Shown piece after piece: positions 47,031 to 56,239 of a DNA stretch of 64,000 bases; within the stretch, counting starts at the first letter, position 1; every line of letters starts with the position of its first letter. Source of the stretch: Streptomonospora nanhaiensis (GTDB taxonomy: Bacteria; Actinomycetota; Actinomycetes; Streptosporangiales; Streptosporangiaceae); contig NZ_CP113264.1 of the NCBI RefSeq assembly GCF_026642255.1, positions 6,882,001 through 6,946,000 on the forward strand. The letters run 5' to 3'. A program made the translations under genes and the position numbers. The notes below the pieces were generated by a model. It saw only the letters and a program-made list of their open reading frames with translations. It was not told where the DNA came from and did no database searches.

Positions 47031-48143
47031 TCACCGCGCCAGGTTGCGCGGCTGGTCCAACCACACCTGCCGGCCTTCGGCGTCCACGGTGAGCCCGAAC
47101 CGCTCCAGTTCCGGCTCCCCCAGACCCACCCACGCCAGGTAGGCGGCCTCCATCTCCGACCACAGGTCACGGGGCCCGTACTCGGTGACCTCCCCCGCGC
47201 CCCCGTCCCCCAGGCGAATCGCCAGGGCGTACGCGCCTGTCACCGGGTCGTGCAGCCCCACCCGGTCGTCCCCCTCACCGATCCCGTTGACCACGACCCC
47301 GGGCAGCAGCGCGGCCACCACCATTTCCAGCCCCGGGCCCGCACTCGTCACCACCATCGGGTCCAGCCGCGCCTCCGACTCACGCGACTCCCCCTGAGGG
47401 GAGGGATATCCGGGACGCTGGGAGCGCGCCACCATGAACGCCGTTCCGCCGTGGAGCCGGCCGATCGCCCGGTCTCCCGTGGCCCTGAGCCTGAGCTTGT
47501 GGCCCCGGACCTGCACGGGTGACCACGACGCGACGATCACTCCCCCTGGACGGGTCTGCTCCACCCAGGCGAACGGCACCTCGCGCACGGCGCACGTCAC
47601 GTGCACGCGGTCGTAGGGAGCCCCCTCGGGGAACCCGGCGAGCCCGTCTCCCACCACCAGGTTCGGCCGGTACCCGGCGACCTCCAGGTGGTCGGCCGCG
47701 ACCTTGGAGACCTGCTCGTCCACCTCGACCGAAGTGACGCTGTCCGCACCCAGGCGTTCGGAGAGGAGCGCGGCGGTCCATCCGGTCCCGGTGCCGACCT
47801 CCAGCACCCGGTCACCCGGGTAGGGATCGAGCAGAGCGAGGAACTCCCCGACCAGGCTGGGCGCGGTGCTCGAACTGCTCGGCGCACCGGTGCGCACCGT
47901 GTCCTCGGACAGTTCCACGGCCCCGTCCGCGATCTGGGTGAGCAGGGTCGTGTCCGCGTAGACGGCGGCCCGCCACCGTTCCGGGTCCTCGGTGCGGTCG
48001 ACCCAGTACGACGGTTCGTCGCCCATGGGACCCGCCTGGACGGCGTCCGGGATGAAGAACTCCCGGGGAACGCTCCGGAACACCTCTTTCCAGGCCGCGG
48101 GTACGAGCACCGCCAGGTCCCCAGGACCGGGTTCGTCGGTCAT
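47031..48143 (-). CDS. PIMT-like (PCMT family) methyltransferase
   Basis: The 370-residue protein has VPREFFIPDAV near the start, SSSSTAPSLVGEFLALLDP, and the SAM motif VLEVGTGTGWTAALLSERLG. YDRVHVTCAVREVPFAWVEQ and RPGGVIVASWSPV follow, all in protein-isoaspartate methyltransferase order. A 150-residue C-terminal extension has no clear motif. The ATG 48143 is chosen for AAGGGAG five bases upstream; ATG 48173 is an alternative. Actinobacterial members of this type occur in ATP-grasp or FxLD peptide systems, but neither partner is visible here. A Cys-rich small protein follows directly. Confidence 0.75.
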   Translation of the reverse strand: MTDEPGPGDLAVLVPAAWKEVFRSVPREFFIPDAVQAGPMGDEPSYWVDRTEDPERWRAAVYADTTLLTQIADGAVELSEDTVRTGAPSSSSTAPSLVGEFLALLDPYPGDRVLEVGTGTGWTAALLSERLGADSVTSVEVDEQVSKVAADHLEVAGYRPNLVVGDGLAGFPEGAPYDRVHVTCAVREVPFAWVEQTRPGGVIVASWSPVQVRGHKLRLRATGDRAIGRLHGGTAFMVARSQRPGYPSPQGESRESEARLDPMVVTSAGPGLEMVVAALLPGVVVNGIGEGDDRVGLHDPVTGAYALAIRLGDGGAGEVTEYGPRDLWSEMEAAYLAWVGLGEPELERFGLTVDAEGRQVWLDQPRNLAR

Positions 48144-48312
48144 GCGGACTCCCTTCTCGGTCAGAGTCGTCATGCTCACGACGGTGGCTCCTCCGCGCAT
48201 CGCAGTCGGAGGAACCAAGCAGGAGACTATTCCAAGAAACTAGCCACAACAGGGAATAGTTCTGTGGCCGCAAAGCAAGGAGACCCGAAGGAGGTCCCGT
48301 GAAGGGGAGGGG

Positions 48313-49152
48313 TCAGGCGTGCTCGCGCGTCAGTTCCGCGAGGAAGGCGCGCGCCTCGTCGCCGTAGATCGCGGCGTCCGCGAAGTACGCGAACATGCGC
48401 AGATGGAAATCGATGTCCCTGGCGTCCGTGAGCACCCGGTGCGTCGTGAAGTTCTCCACCGCGACCTCGCGCTCGTCACGGATGTCGAAGCCGTTGTTCG
48501 GGAACTCGGGAACCTCGACCCTCCACGGAAGCAGGCCGAGGCGCACGTTCGACAGGGTGGAGAGGTTGGCGAGGCGGTCCATCTGGGCGGTCATGGTCGC
48601 CGTCCCACCCATGCGCCAACGAAGCGCAGCCTCCGTGATGACGAAGTGGAAGCTCCTCTCGGGCTGGAACAGCGCCGACTGCCGGTCGAGCCTGGCAGCC
48701 ACGGCCCGGGCGACGTCGACTCCGGCACAGGAGAGGGGGCGGCTGAATACGGCCCGCGCGTACTCGGCCGTCTGGAGCAGCCCCGGAACGGTGCTCGGCT
48801 CGAAGACCCGGAGGAGGGTCGTCGAGGACTCCACGCGTTTGATGCCCCGCTGCTCGTGCTCCAGTCCGCGCTTTCGCAGCATGCGCAGCGAGCGGTAACG
48901 GTCGTTCAGCTCCGCGACCCGCGTTTCGAGGGCGAGACGCTCGTCCCGGCCCGGTCGATACAGCCCGACCAGCTGCCGCACGTCGTCCGAGGAGGGGGTG
49001 GCTCTGCCCGTCTCGATCTTGGAGATCTTGGACTGGCTCCAGCCGAGGCGCGTCGCCGCCGTCACACCGGACATGCCGACATCCGTGCGGAGTCGGCGGA
49101 GGTCCTCCGCCAACTCCGCACGGATGCGTTCAAAGGATTCAGGTGTGGTCAT
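48313..49152 (-). CDS. XRE-family regulator with DUF5753
   Basis: The 279-residue protein has an N-terminal HTH (about 15-70, LAEDLRRLRTDVGMSG, ATRLGWSQSKISKIETGRAT). The DUF5753 domain follows (FEPSTVPGLLQTAEYARAVF, ALFQPERSFHFVITEAALRW, NVRLGLLPWRVEVPEFPNNGF, VLTDARDIDFHLRMF). The ATG shares one base with the stop of the DUF6879 gene. It is the third DUF5753 regulator within 5 kb. Confidence 0.88.
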   Translation of the reverse strand: MTTPESFERIRAELAEDLRRLRTDVGMSGVTAATRLGWSQSKISKIETGRATPSSDDVRQLVGLYRPGRDERLALETRVAELNDRYRSLRMLRKRGLEHEQRGIKRVESSTTLLRVFEPSTVPGLLQTAEYARAVFSRPLSCAGVDVARAVAARLDRQSALFQPERSFHFVITEAALRWRMGGTATMTAQMDRLANLSTLSNVRLGLLPWRVEVPEFPNNGFDIRDEREVAVENFTTHRVLTDARDIDFHLRMFAYFADAAIYGDEARAFLAELTREHA

Positions 49153-49697
49153 CAGTCCCTGTGGTACTGCGGATGCGCGCTCCAATACTCCCTGAAGGGT
49201 ACGGCCTGGCCGACAGCCAGATCGCGTTGGGCGCGGTAGTGCTCCAGATCGGGCTCCACCAGGAGTTCCTTGCCGAGGAATTCGCCGTCGTCCCGGTAGT
49301 CCATGCGGACCACATGGGTCTCGTCGAAGAACCAGAAGTCTTCGTCGAGCAGCCCTTCGGGCCGACCGTGTTCGGCGGTGTCGAGGATGAGGATCTCCTC
49401 GCCGGCCCGGGAGGTGAAGGCGTACCCCCACTCCATCTCGTAGCGGAGGTAGTCCGTCAGGGGGCCGTGGACGACATGGACCCGGTAACGCCGGATGCCA
49501 CGGCTCGTCTGGTCCTTGACCTCCTGCATGTAGGGAGTGGTGACACCCGCCCTCGGACAGGGTTCCCCTGCGAGGTAGGACTCCAGCGTCGAGGCTTCGG
49601 ACACCGGGTTGTAGACCGGCAGGGTCTCCAACCCGAAGACGCTCTTGGTCGTCCCGTCGAACAGTTCGTCGAAGCCCGCGTTAGTCAGAGACGGCAC
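49152..49697 (-). CDS. DUF6879-type protein
   Basis: The 181-residue protein has GFDELFDGTTKSVFGLET, IRRYRVHVVHGPLTDYLRYE, ILILDTAEHGRPEGLLDEDF and FREYWSAHPQY, the features of the DUF6879 family. It is encoded immediately before an XRE/DUF5753 regulator, the usual partner. Coupling is by a 1-base overlap downstream and a 17-base overlap with the gene upstream. The biochemical role is unknown; it may modulate the regulator. Confidence 0.82.
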   Translation of the reverse strand: MPSLTNAGFDELFDGTTKSVFGLETLPVYNPVSEASTLESYLAGEPCPRAGVTTPYMQEVKDQTSRGIRRYRVHVVHGPLTDYLRYEMEWGYAFTSRAGEEILILDTAEHGRPEGLLDEDFWFFDETHVVRMDYRDDGEFLGKELLVEPDLEHYRAQRDLAVGQAVPFREYWSAHPQYHRD

Positions 49698-49911
49698 GGA
49701 CCCCCCTCAACAACTCGGTGGGCACCTCGACCGCGGACTCGCCCTCAGGAAGGCCGATCTGCTTCAGGGCTTGGGGGTCGGAGAGTACGTAGCCCTGGAC
49801 GACGAGGGTTCCGCGATCGGTTTCATAGACAGCCGGACAGCTCCTGTTCTCGCATCCGTCGGTGATCTTCGTGAGTTTCGAGGGGTCTCCTCGCTCGAAG
49901 GGAGCCGACAC
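49681..49911 (-). CDS. Small conserved protein upstream of DUF6879
   Basis: The reading frame contains CPAVYETDRGTLVVQGYVLS and LPEGESAVEVPTELLRGV, a pattern seen in small proteins that accompany DUF6879/XRE pairs. The GTG at 49911 gives 76 residues and follows a TACTCT box at leaderless distance. The upstream GTG at 49998 gives 105 residues but runs through AT-rich sequence that looks like a promoter. The last 17 bases overlap the DUF6879 start, so three genes (this, DUF6879, XRE) form one operon. Confidence 0.6.
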   Translation of the reverse strand: MSAPFERGDPSKLTKITDGCENRSCPAVYETDRGTLVVQGYVLSDPQALKQIGLPEGESAVEVPTELLRGVRAVSD

Positions 49912-50049
49912 GGAGAGAGTATTCCCGCAAGCAGGCAATGTAAAGGAATAACCCACACCAACGCGACTGCCTGTGACGATCGGGTCACCGCTCCCCACCC
50001 CGGACGGGTGACAGGCGGGCGGGGACCGCCACGGCCCCGCCCGCCCGGA

Positions 50050-51213
50050 TCAGGCGTCCTGGTGCTTCTCTACCCAGGACGTGAGGGGTTGTCCCTGGAT
50101 CGCGGCCGCCATCAGCTCCGGGAACACGTCCGGCGTGCAGGCGAACGCGGGGACCCCCATCTCCGCGAGTGCCGACGCGTTCTCGCGATCGTAGAACGGC
50201 GCGCCCTCGTCCGACAGGGCCAGGAGGACCACCACCTGGACCCCGGCGGCCTGCATGGCGGCCACCCTCTTCAGCATCTCCGCTCGGACACCGCCCTCGT
50301 ACAGGTCGCTGATCAGCACGAAGATCGAGTCCGCGGGCTTGGTGATGAGCCCCTGGCAGTACGCGATCGCCTTGTTGATGTGCGTGCCGCCGCCGAGCTG
50401 CGTGCCGAAGAGCACCTCCACCGGGTCGGTGAGCTGTTCGGTCAGGTCGACCACGGCGGTGTCGAACACGACCAGCGACGTGCGCAGGGTGCTCATGGAC
50501 GCCAGGACGGCGCCGAACACGCTCGCGTACACCACCGAGGAGGCCATCGACCCGCTCTGGTCGATCGCCAGGACGACGTCCTTCTGCACGCCCCGGCTGC
50601 GGCGTCCGTACCCCACCAGGGTCTCCGGCACGATCGTGTTGTGCTCGGGCAGGTAGTTGGCGAGGTTGCGGCGGATCGTGGCGTTCCAGTCGATGTCCGC
50701 CACCCGGCGCGGCCGGTGGGTGCGCGCCGACCGGTCGATCGCCCCCTGGACCACGGAGCGGGTCTTCTGCGCCACCCTGCGCTCCAGGTCGTCCACCACC
50801 CGGCGCACCACGGCGCGGGCGGACTCGCGCGCCTCGTCGGGCATGACCCGGTTGAGGGACAGCAGGGTGCCCACCAGGTGCACGTCGGGTTCGACGGCCT
50901 CCATCATCTCCGGCTCCAGGAGCAGCTGGTGCAGGCCCAGCCGGTCCATGGCGTCCTTCTGCATCACCTGCACGACGGAGGTCGGGAAGTACTCCCGGAT
51001 GTCGCCGAGCCACCGTGCGACCCGGGGCGCCGAGCCGCCGAGGCCGGCGCTGCGCCGGCCGTCCCCGGCCCCCCGGTCCGCGTCGCCCCGGTTGTACAGC
51101 GCCTCCAGCGCGCCGTCCATGCCCTGGTCGGCGGCGCTCAGGCCGCCCGCGCACTGCGCCTCGCGGCCGAGGACCAGCCGCCAGCGGCGCTCCCGCTCAT
51201 CCGTGACGCTCAC
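50050..51213 (-). CDS. von Willebrand factor A domain protein
   Basis: The 387-residue protein has a helical N-terminal half (EYFPTSVVQVMQKDAMDRLG, VVDDLERRVAQKTRSVVQGA). A C-terminal vWA domain follows with the MIDAS metal site: VLAIDQSGSM (Asp218, Ser220, Ser222), GGGTHINKAI and LISDLYEGG. The GTG overlaps the stop of the DUF5682 gene as GTGA. In MoxR-vWA pairs the vWA protein binds metal and partners the AAA+ ATPase, here encoded two genes upstream. It is the last gene of the five-gene operon. Confidence 0.87.
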   Translation of the reverse strand: MSVTDERERRWRLVLGREAQCAGGLSAADQGMDGALEALYNRGDADRGAGDGRRSAGLGGSAPRVARWLGDIREYFPTSVVQVMQKDAMDRLGLHQLLLEPEMMEAVEPDVHLVGTLLSLNRVMPDEARESARAVVRRVVDDLERRVAQKTRSVVQGAIDRSARTHRPRRVADIDWNATIRRNLANYLPEHNTIVPETLVGYGRRSRGVQKDVVLAIDQSGSMASSVVYASVFGAVLASMSTLRTSLVVFDTAVVDLTEQLTDPVEVLFGTQLGGGTHINKAIAYCQGLITKPADSIFVLISDLYEGGVRAEMLKRVAAMQAAGVQVVVLLALSDEGAPFYDRENASALAEMGVPAFACTPDVFPELMAAAIQGQPLTSWVEKHQDA

Positions 51214-53597
51214 GTGTGGCTCCTTCCGGTGGTGAGGATGGCCAGGGCCGCGGCCAGTGCGGGGGCGGCGCGTTCGACGTCCACGTCCGCGCGGACCGCC
51301 GCGGGGCCGGCGGCCGGGGCCGCCCTGCCGATCCGGGCGGCAGCCGCCCCGATCTCCCGCCGCTCCGGCCCCTGGAAGGACCCGAAGGTGCGCCTCAGCA
51401 GCGGCAGCACGACGGTGAAGCGCTCCTCGGGCAGGCCGAGCAGCCAGGTGTCGATCAGCCCCAGCAGGTGGTCGTCGTGCACCAGGATCAGTCCGCTGCC
51501 CCGGAGGAACCCCTCCAGCCACGCGGCGGCCGTCGCGGGCTCCGCGCCCGGGGACATCGCCAGCCCGAGGCGGCGGCGCAGCTCGTCGTCGTCCACCAGC
51601 CCGGCGTCCGACAGCATCCGGTTGACGCGGCCGGCGATCCGTCCGGGCAGGGTGTCCCGCCGCGCGAGGGCGACGAGGGCCGCCGTCCAGGCGGCGGCGC
51701 CCTCCCCGCCGAGCAGGGTCGCCGCCGTGTGCGTCTCGTCGATCCGCCCGACGAACCGCTCCGCCGCGTCGTCGTCCAGGCCGTGCACGGCGGGGGCCAG
51801 CCCGACGCAGACGCGGCGCAGGATCTGCTCGGCGACGGTGCGCAGGTGTCCGCTCTCCGTCCCGCGCACGTCGCCGTAGCGGGCCGACCGGGCGAGCGGG
51901 GGCAGCGCGCCCATCAGGTGGGTGACGTCGCTGTCGGTGGCCGCCCGGTCGGTGAGCAGGGCCAGGACCCGGGGCAGGGCCTCGCCCAGCTCCGCGAACA
52001 GGCACTGCTCGGTGAGCGAGGTCAGCTCCGGCAGCGTCGCCTCCCCGGCGAGGTCGACCGCCCTGGCGGCGGCGGCCGAGGCCACGGTGGTCCCCCACCG
52101 GCTGGCCTCGATCAGCGCCACGTCCATCTCCGGTTCCCAGCGCAACCGCCACGACTCCCGGAAGGTCCCCTTGTGCCCGCCGTCGGGCGTGCGCGGAACG
52201 CCCCACCCCACACCGAGCATCCGCAGCCGGTGCAGCAGCACGCCGCGCCGGCGCTCGTTGTCCTTGCGCAGGTCGAGGTCGAGGTCGCGGTCGAAGGGCT
52301 CCGGTTTGAGCCGCAGCCGCTTCTGGGCGGCGACCAGGTCCCGCTGGAGCGGGACCATGGGCGTGGACGGGGGCACCGCTCCCATCCGCTCGCCGATCGC
52401 CATCCGCCGGTGGACGAGGGCGGCCCGGGTGGGCTCGCCCTCGCACAGGACGGCGGTGAGCGCCTCGGACACCTCGTCGAGCCCGGCGAGGGGTCGGCCC
52501 CGCAGCACGGCGAGGCTCTCCGCGAGCCGTACGCCCTCGATGACGTGCGAGGACGACACGCCCTGACCCTCGTCGCGCAGCATGCGGGCGGCGTCGGTGA
52601 GCCAGCGGTGCACCGGGCGGTCCGCGACGGTGAACAGGTGGTGGTACCAGCCGGGCGCGGACACGCCCGCGCCGTAGCCGCTGTCCGAGGCCAGGCGGCC
52701 GTGGGTCCACGGCACCCAGGTCGCGGTGACCTTGACCTTGGGCAGGCCCTTGAGCAGGGCGGCGTCGTCCTTGACCGGGTGGTCGGCCAGGTCGCGCAGG
52801 GCGGGGGCGTGCCAGGCGCCGCAGACCACGGCGACGCGCTCGTGGCCCTGTTTGAGGGTGGCGCGCAGGGTCTGGCGCATGTACGCCTCACGGCGGGCGT
52901 TGCGCGGTTCCTCGGGGCCCGACTCCGCGCGGACCGCGGCCATGGCGTCGGCGATCGCGGGGAACGGGGAGGGCTCCCCGTCGCCGCGCTGCTCGACGAC
53001 GTCGTCCCACCAGCGTTCGGCGTCGTCGTAGCCCGCGGCCTCGGCGAGGACGCCGAGCGGGTCCAGGCGGACCCGCTCGGGCTCGCCGACGGCCTCCTCG
53101 ATCCCGGAGCCGTCGGCGCCCTCACCCGGCTCCCCGGCGCCGGCCTCCGTGTCCGCCCCGGCGCCGTGGTCCTCCGCCCCGGCCGTTCGCTCGGCGAGGG
53201 TGTGCGCGGCGGGCAGGTCGCAGAAGCGCACCGGGACGTCGTTGGCCACCGCGTAGCGCAGGGCCTCCCACTCGGGGGAGAAGCTCGCGAACGGCCAGAA
53301 CGCCCATCCGTCCCTCGACCGCCGGTCCTCGACCGCGGCCTTCTCCTCCCCGCCGCCCCCGGCCGGGGCCTTCCCGCCCCCCGCGGGGGCGTCGGCCACG
53401 TAGGCCAGCAGCGCCACCGGCGGCTCCAGCTCGCCGACGAGTGCGGTGAGCGCGTCCGCCTCCGGCGGCCCCTCGATCAGCACGGCGTCCGGCTTGATCT
53501 CCTCCAGGGCCGCCCGGACGGCCCGGGCCGAACCCGGGCCGTGGTGCCGCACGCCGAGGACGTGCAGCCCGCTCGTGTCCAGTCGGGGTCGGCCCAT
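51210..53597 (-). CDS. DUF5682 protein
   Basis: The 795-residue protein begins GLHVLGVRHHGPGSARAVR, VLIEGPPEADALTAL, the family signature. Later come YMRQTLRATLKQGHERVAVV, VCGAWHAPAL and WYHHLFT, followed by a long helical C-terminal part. The His-rich RHHGPGS start and the conserved Glu in IEGPPE recall TraB/EreA-like folds, but the activity is unknown. It is always found with MoxR ATPase and vWA genes in my recollection of such clusters. It overlaps both neighbours (1 and 4 bases). Confidence 0.82.
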   Translation of the reverse strand: MGRPRLDTSGLHVLGVRHHGPGSARAVRAALEEIKPDAVLIEGPPEADALTALVGELEPPVALLAYVADAPAGGGKAPAGGGGEEKAAVEDRRSRDGWAFWPFASFSPEWEALRYAVANDVPVRFCDLPAAHTLAERTAGAEDHGAGADTEAGAGEPGEGADGSGIEEAVGEPERVRLDPLGVLAEAAGYDDAERWWDDVVEQRGDGEPSPFPAIADAMAAVRAESGPEEPRNARREAYMRQTLRATLKQGHERVAVVCGAWHAPALRDLADHPVKDDAALLKGLPKVKVTATWVPWTHGRLASDSGYGAGVSAPGWYHHLFTVADRPVHRWLTDAARMLRDEGQGVSSSHVIEGVRLAESLAVLRGRPLAGLDEVSEALTAVLCEGEPTRAALVHRRMAIGERMGAVPPSTPMVPLQRDLVAAQKRLRLKPEPFDRDLDLDLRKDNERRRGVLLHRLRMLGVGWGVPRTPDGGHKGTFRESWRLRWEPEMDVALIEASRWGTTVASAAAARAVDLAGEATLPELTSLTEQCLFAELGEALPRVLALLTDRAATDSDVTHLMGALPPLARSARYGDVRGTESGHLRTVAEQILRRVCVGLAPAVHGLDDDAAERFVGRIDETHTAATLLGGEGAAAWTAALVALARRDTLPGRIAGRVNRMLSDAGLVDDDELRRRLGLAMSPGAEPATAAAWLEGFLRGSGLILVHDDHLLGLIDTWLLGLPEERFTVVLPLLRRTFGSFQGPERREIGAAAARIGRAAPAAGPAAVRADVDVERAAPALAAALAILTTGRSHT

Positions 53598-54706
53598 CAG
53601 GCGCCCACCTCACGGCACGCGCGGTAGAACTCGCCCCAGCCGTCGCGGCCGCGCGCGACGGTCTCCAGGTACTCGCGCCACACCACGCCGTCGGACACGC
53701 GGTCCTGGACGACGGCGCCCTGGATGCCCGCGGCGACGTCGGCGGCGCGCAGCTTCCCGTCGCCGAAGTGCGCGGCCAGGGCGATGCCGTTGGTGATCAC
53801 CGAGATGGCCTCGGCCGTGCTCAGGGTGCCGCTGGGCGACTTGACCTTGGTGCCGTTGTCCTCGGTGACCCCGGAGCGCAGTTCGCGGAAGACCGTGACG
53901 ACCCGCTGGATCTCGGTGAGGCTGGTGGGGACCTCGGGCAGCTCCAGCGAGCGTCCCAGCTGCTCCACGCGCTGGGTCACGATGCGGATCTCGTCCTCCG
54001 CGCTGTCCGGGACGGGCAGCACCACCGTGTTGAACCGGCGGCGCAGCGCGCTCGACAGGTCGTTGACGCCGCGGTCGCGGTCGTTGGCGGTGGCGATGAT
54101 GTTGAACCCGCGCCGGGCCTGCACCTCGATGCCGAGTTCGGCGACCGGCAGGGCCTTCTCGGACAGCACGGTGATGAGGCCGTCCTGGACGTCGGAGGGC
54201 ATGCGGGTGAGCTCCTCGATGCGCCCGATGGAGCCGCGCGCCATCGCGGTCATCACGGGACTGGGCACGAGGGCGGCCTCGGAGGGCCCCTCCGCGAGGA
54301 GCCGCGCGTAGTTCCAGCCGTAGCGGACGGCCTCCTCGGAGGTCCCGGCGGTGCCCTGGACCAGGAGGGTGGAGTCGCCGGAGACGGCGGCGGCCAGGTG
54401 CTCGGACAGCCACGTCTTGGCGGTTCCGGGGACGCCGAGGAGGAGCAGCGCGCGGTCGGTGGCCAGGGTGGCGACGGCGACCTCCACGACCCGGCGGGCG
54501 CCGATGTACTTGGGGGTGATCTCGGTGCCGTCGTCGAGGGTGGCGCCCAGCAGGTACTGGGTGACCGCCCACGGGGACAGGCGCCAGCCCGGGGGGCGCC
54601 GGCGGTCGTCGGCCTTGGCCAGCGCCTCCAGTTCGGCGGCGTAGGTCTGCTCGGCGTGCGGGCGGATGGCCTGGGCCGCGTCGGTGCTGATGGCGGAGGT
54701 GGTCAA
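53597..54706 (-). CDS. MoxR-family AAA+ ATPase
   Basis: The 369-residue ATPase has Walker A GVPGTAKT (91-98) and SPVMTAMARGSIGRIEELTRMPSD as the Walker B region (RIEE). The sensor region FNIIATANDRDRGVNDLSSALRRRFN carries the Arg finger. The start is TTG with AAGGAG six bases upstream; it begins one base after the DUF5691 stop. MoxR ATPases remodel or metallate partner proteins through vWA subunits, so the vWA protein encoded downstream is its likely partner. Confidence 0.9.
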   Translation of the reverse strand: MTTSAISTDAAQAIRPHAEQTYAAELEALAKADDRRRPPGWRLSPWAVTQYLLGATLDDGTEITPKYIGARRVVEVAVATLATDRALLLLGVPGTAKTWLSEHLAAAVSGDSTLLVQGTAGTSEEAVRYGWNYARLLAEGPSEAALVPSPVMTAMARGSIGRIEELTRMPSDVQDGLITVLSEKALPVAELGIEVQARRGFNIIATANDRDRGVNDLSSALRRRFNTVVLPVPDSAEDEIRIVTQRVEQLGRSLELPEVPTSLTEIQRVVTVFRELRSGVTEDNGTKVKSPSGTLSTAEAISVITNGIALAAHFGDGKLRAADVAAGIQGAVVQDRVSDGVVWREYLETVARGRDGWGEFYRACREVGA

Positions 54707-56239
54707 CTAGAGCTCCTTGTGCATGTCGAGTCGGAATCGGAGGGTGTCCCGAAGCCGGAGGTAGGCGTCCGCGGTGTCGTCGAACGGGGGTTCGGTGCTC
54801 AGGCCGGCGAGGTGCTCGGGGGGCATGTGCTCGGCCGCGGCCTCGCAGACCTCCCGGTAGCCGAAGGAGTCGCGTCCGCGTCCGGGCCGGTGCAGGCGCC
54901 GGACGACCTGCTCGGACAGGGCCGCGGTCCAGGGACCGCGGGTGGCGCGCAGCATCTCGCCCCAGCGCTCCAACCCCACCCCGGGGTTGAGGACGCCCTG
55001 CACGTGCGCGCAGCGCTCCTCGACCGGCAGCAGGTCCAGGAGCTTCTCCAGCTGGAACGCCCCGCGGGTGTGGGCGTGGGAGCGGTGGGAGACGCGGGGG
55101 CCGATCGCCTCCAGGACGGCCCTCGCCCACGCGGTGTCCTCCTGGACGACGACCGCGTTGACGAAGGCGTCGCGCAGTTCGGCGTCGCCGGAGTCGGTGG
55201 CGGCGTCCAGGACCCCGGAGGGGCCGGTGCCGAGGAGGTCGGGCCACACGTCCAGCGGGGCGTGGGTGACGAGCGCCCAGAGGCGTTCGGACCGCTCGTT
55301 CTTGCCCTCGGGCTGCTGCTGGGGCGCCGCGAGCGCGAGGTCGCGGTGGATGTCGTCGCGCCGGGTGTGGACGGTCTCCACCCGCAGCCCGCCGTTGTCG
55401 CCCGCCGACGCGTACTCGCGGACGTGGCCGCGCAGGCGGTGCGCGTGGGCGCTGTCGGGCAGCCGGGTGAGGAGTGACAGGGCCAGGCCCCGCACGTTGG
55501 CGCCCCGGTCGTCCAGGGCGTGTTCGAGGAACTCCTCGTCGGCGGGGCCCAGCCCGGTCGCGAGCGCCTCCAGGAGCCGGCGGCGGAGCTCGGCCCTGGC
55601 CAGGTCGGGCCAGACGCCCCGGAGGAGCTCGCGGGCCGCGTCGGGGTCGGTGGTCCTCAGCGCGGCGAGGGCGCGTCGCCTCCGGGCGGGGCTCCCCTGC
55701 TCCCACTCGTGCCGGTCGAACCGGTCGCCCGGGACGGATTCGCCCAGCATGTACTCCCAACCGGGGTTGAACCGGGCCAGCCAGTGGCCGCGTCCGCCGA
55801 CGGCCGCCGCGAGCGCGGGGCGCAGCCGGCTGTCGCGCGCCCCCTGGTCGAGGAGGGCGGGGACGCTGGAGTGGGCGGCCCGCCTCCCGCGGGCGGCAGC
55901 GAGTTCGAGCCACTCGGGCAGGAGGGGGAGGCGTCCGGCGAGGATGCCCTCCAGCCGGCGCGTGGCGGCCTGCCCCACCTCGGGGCGTTCGTCGGGGGCG
56001 TCGGGCGCGACGGGCGTCGCCTCGGCGGGTGTGTACCCGGCGGCGCGGCGGACGGCGGCCAGGGCGGCCCTGTCCAGGAGGGTCTCGGCTCCCTCGGCGG
56101 CGGGGGTGGAGGGCAGGTCGGGGGTGTCGGGCACGGCCCGGCGGGAGGTGCCCACGAGGGCGGCGGAGACCAGGCGGTCCCAGGAGTCGACGGCGGTGAG
56201 GGGGGCCAGGGGGTCGAGGGGTTCGGTCGTGCCGGTCAC
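54707..56239 (-). CDS. DUF5691 protein
   Basis: The 510-residue protein is predominantly helical and looks HEAT-repeat-like (ARRRRALAALRTTDPDAARE, LLRGVWPDLARAELRRRLLE, EEFLEHALDDRGANVRGLAL). It starts WDRLVSAALVGTSRR, typical of DUF5691. It has no catalytic motif and is probably a scaffold. The GTG overlaps the SWIM gene stop as GTGA. It sits between the SWIM and MoxR genes in the operon. Confidence 0.8.
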   Translation of the reverse strand: MTGTTEPLDPLAPLTAVDSWDRLVSAALVGTSRRAVPDTPDLPSTPAAEGAETLLDRAALAAVRRAAGYTPAEATPVAPDAPDERPEVGQAATRRLEGILAGRLPLLPEWLELAAARGRRAAHSSVPALLDQGARDSRLRPALAAAVGGRGHWLARFNPGWEYMLGESVPGDRFDRHEWEQGSPARRRRALAALRTTDPDAARELLRGVWPDLARAELRRRLLEALATGLGPADEEFLEHALDDRGANVRGLALSLLTRLPDSAHAHRLRGHVREYASAGDNGGLRVETVHTRRDDIHRDLALAAPQQQPEGKNERSERLWALVTHAPLDVWPDLLGTGPSGVLDAATDSGDAELRDAFVNAVVVQEDTAWARAVLEAIGPRVSHRSHAHTRGAFQLEKLLDLLPVEERCAHVQGVLNPGVGLERWGEMLRATRGPWTAALSEQVVRRLHRPGRGRDSFGYREVCEAAAEHMPPEHLAGLSTEPPFDDTADAYLRLRDTLRFRLDMHKEL

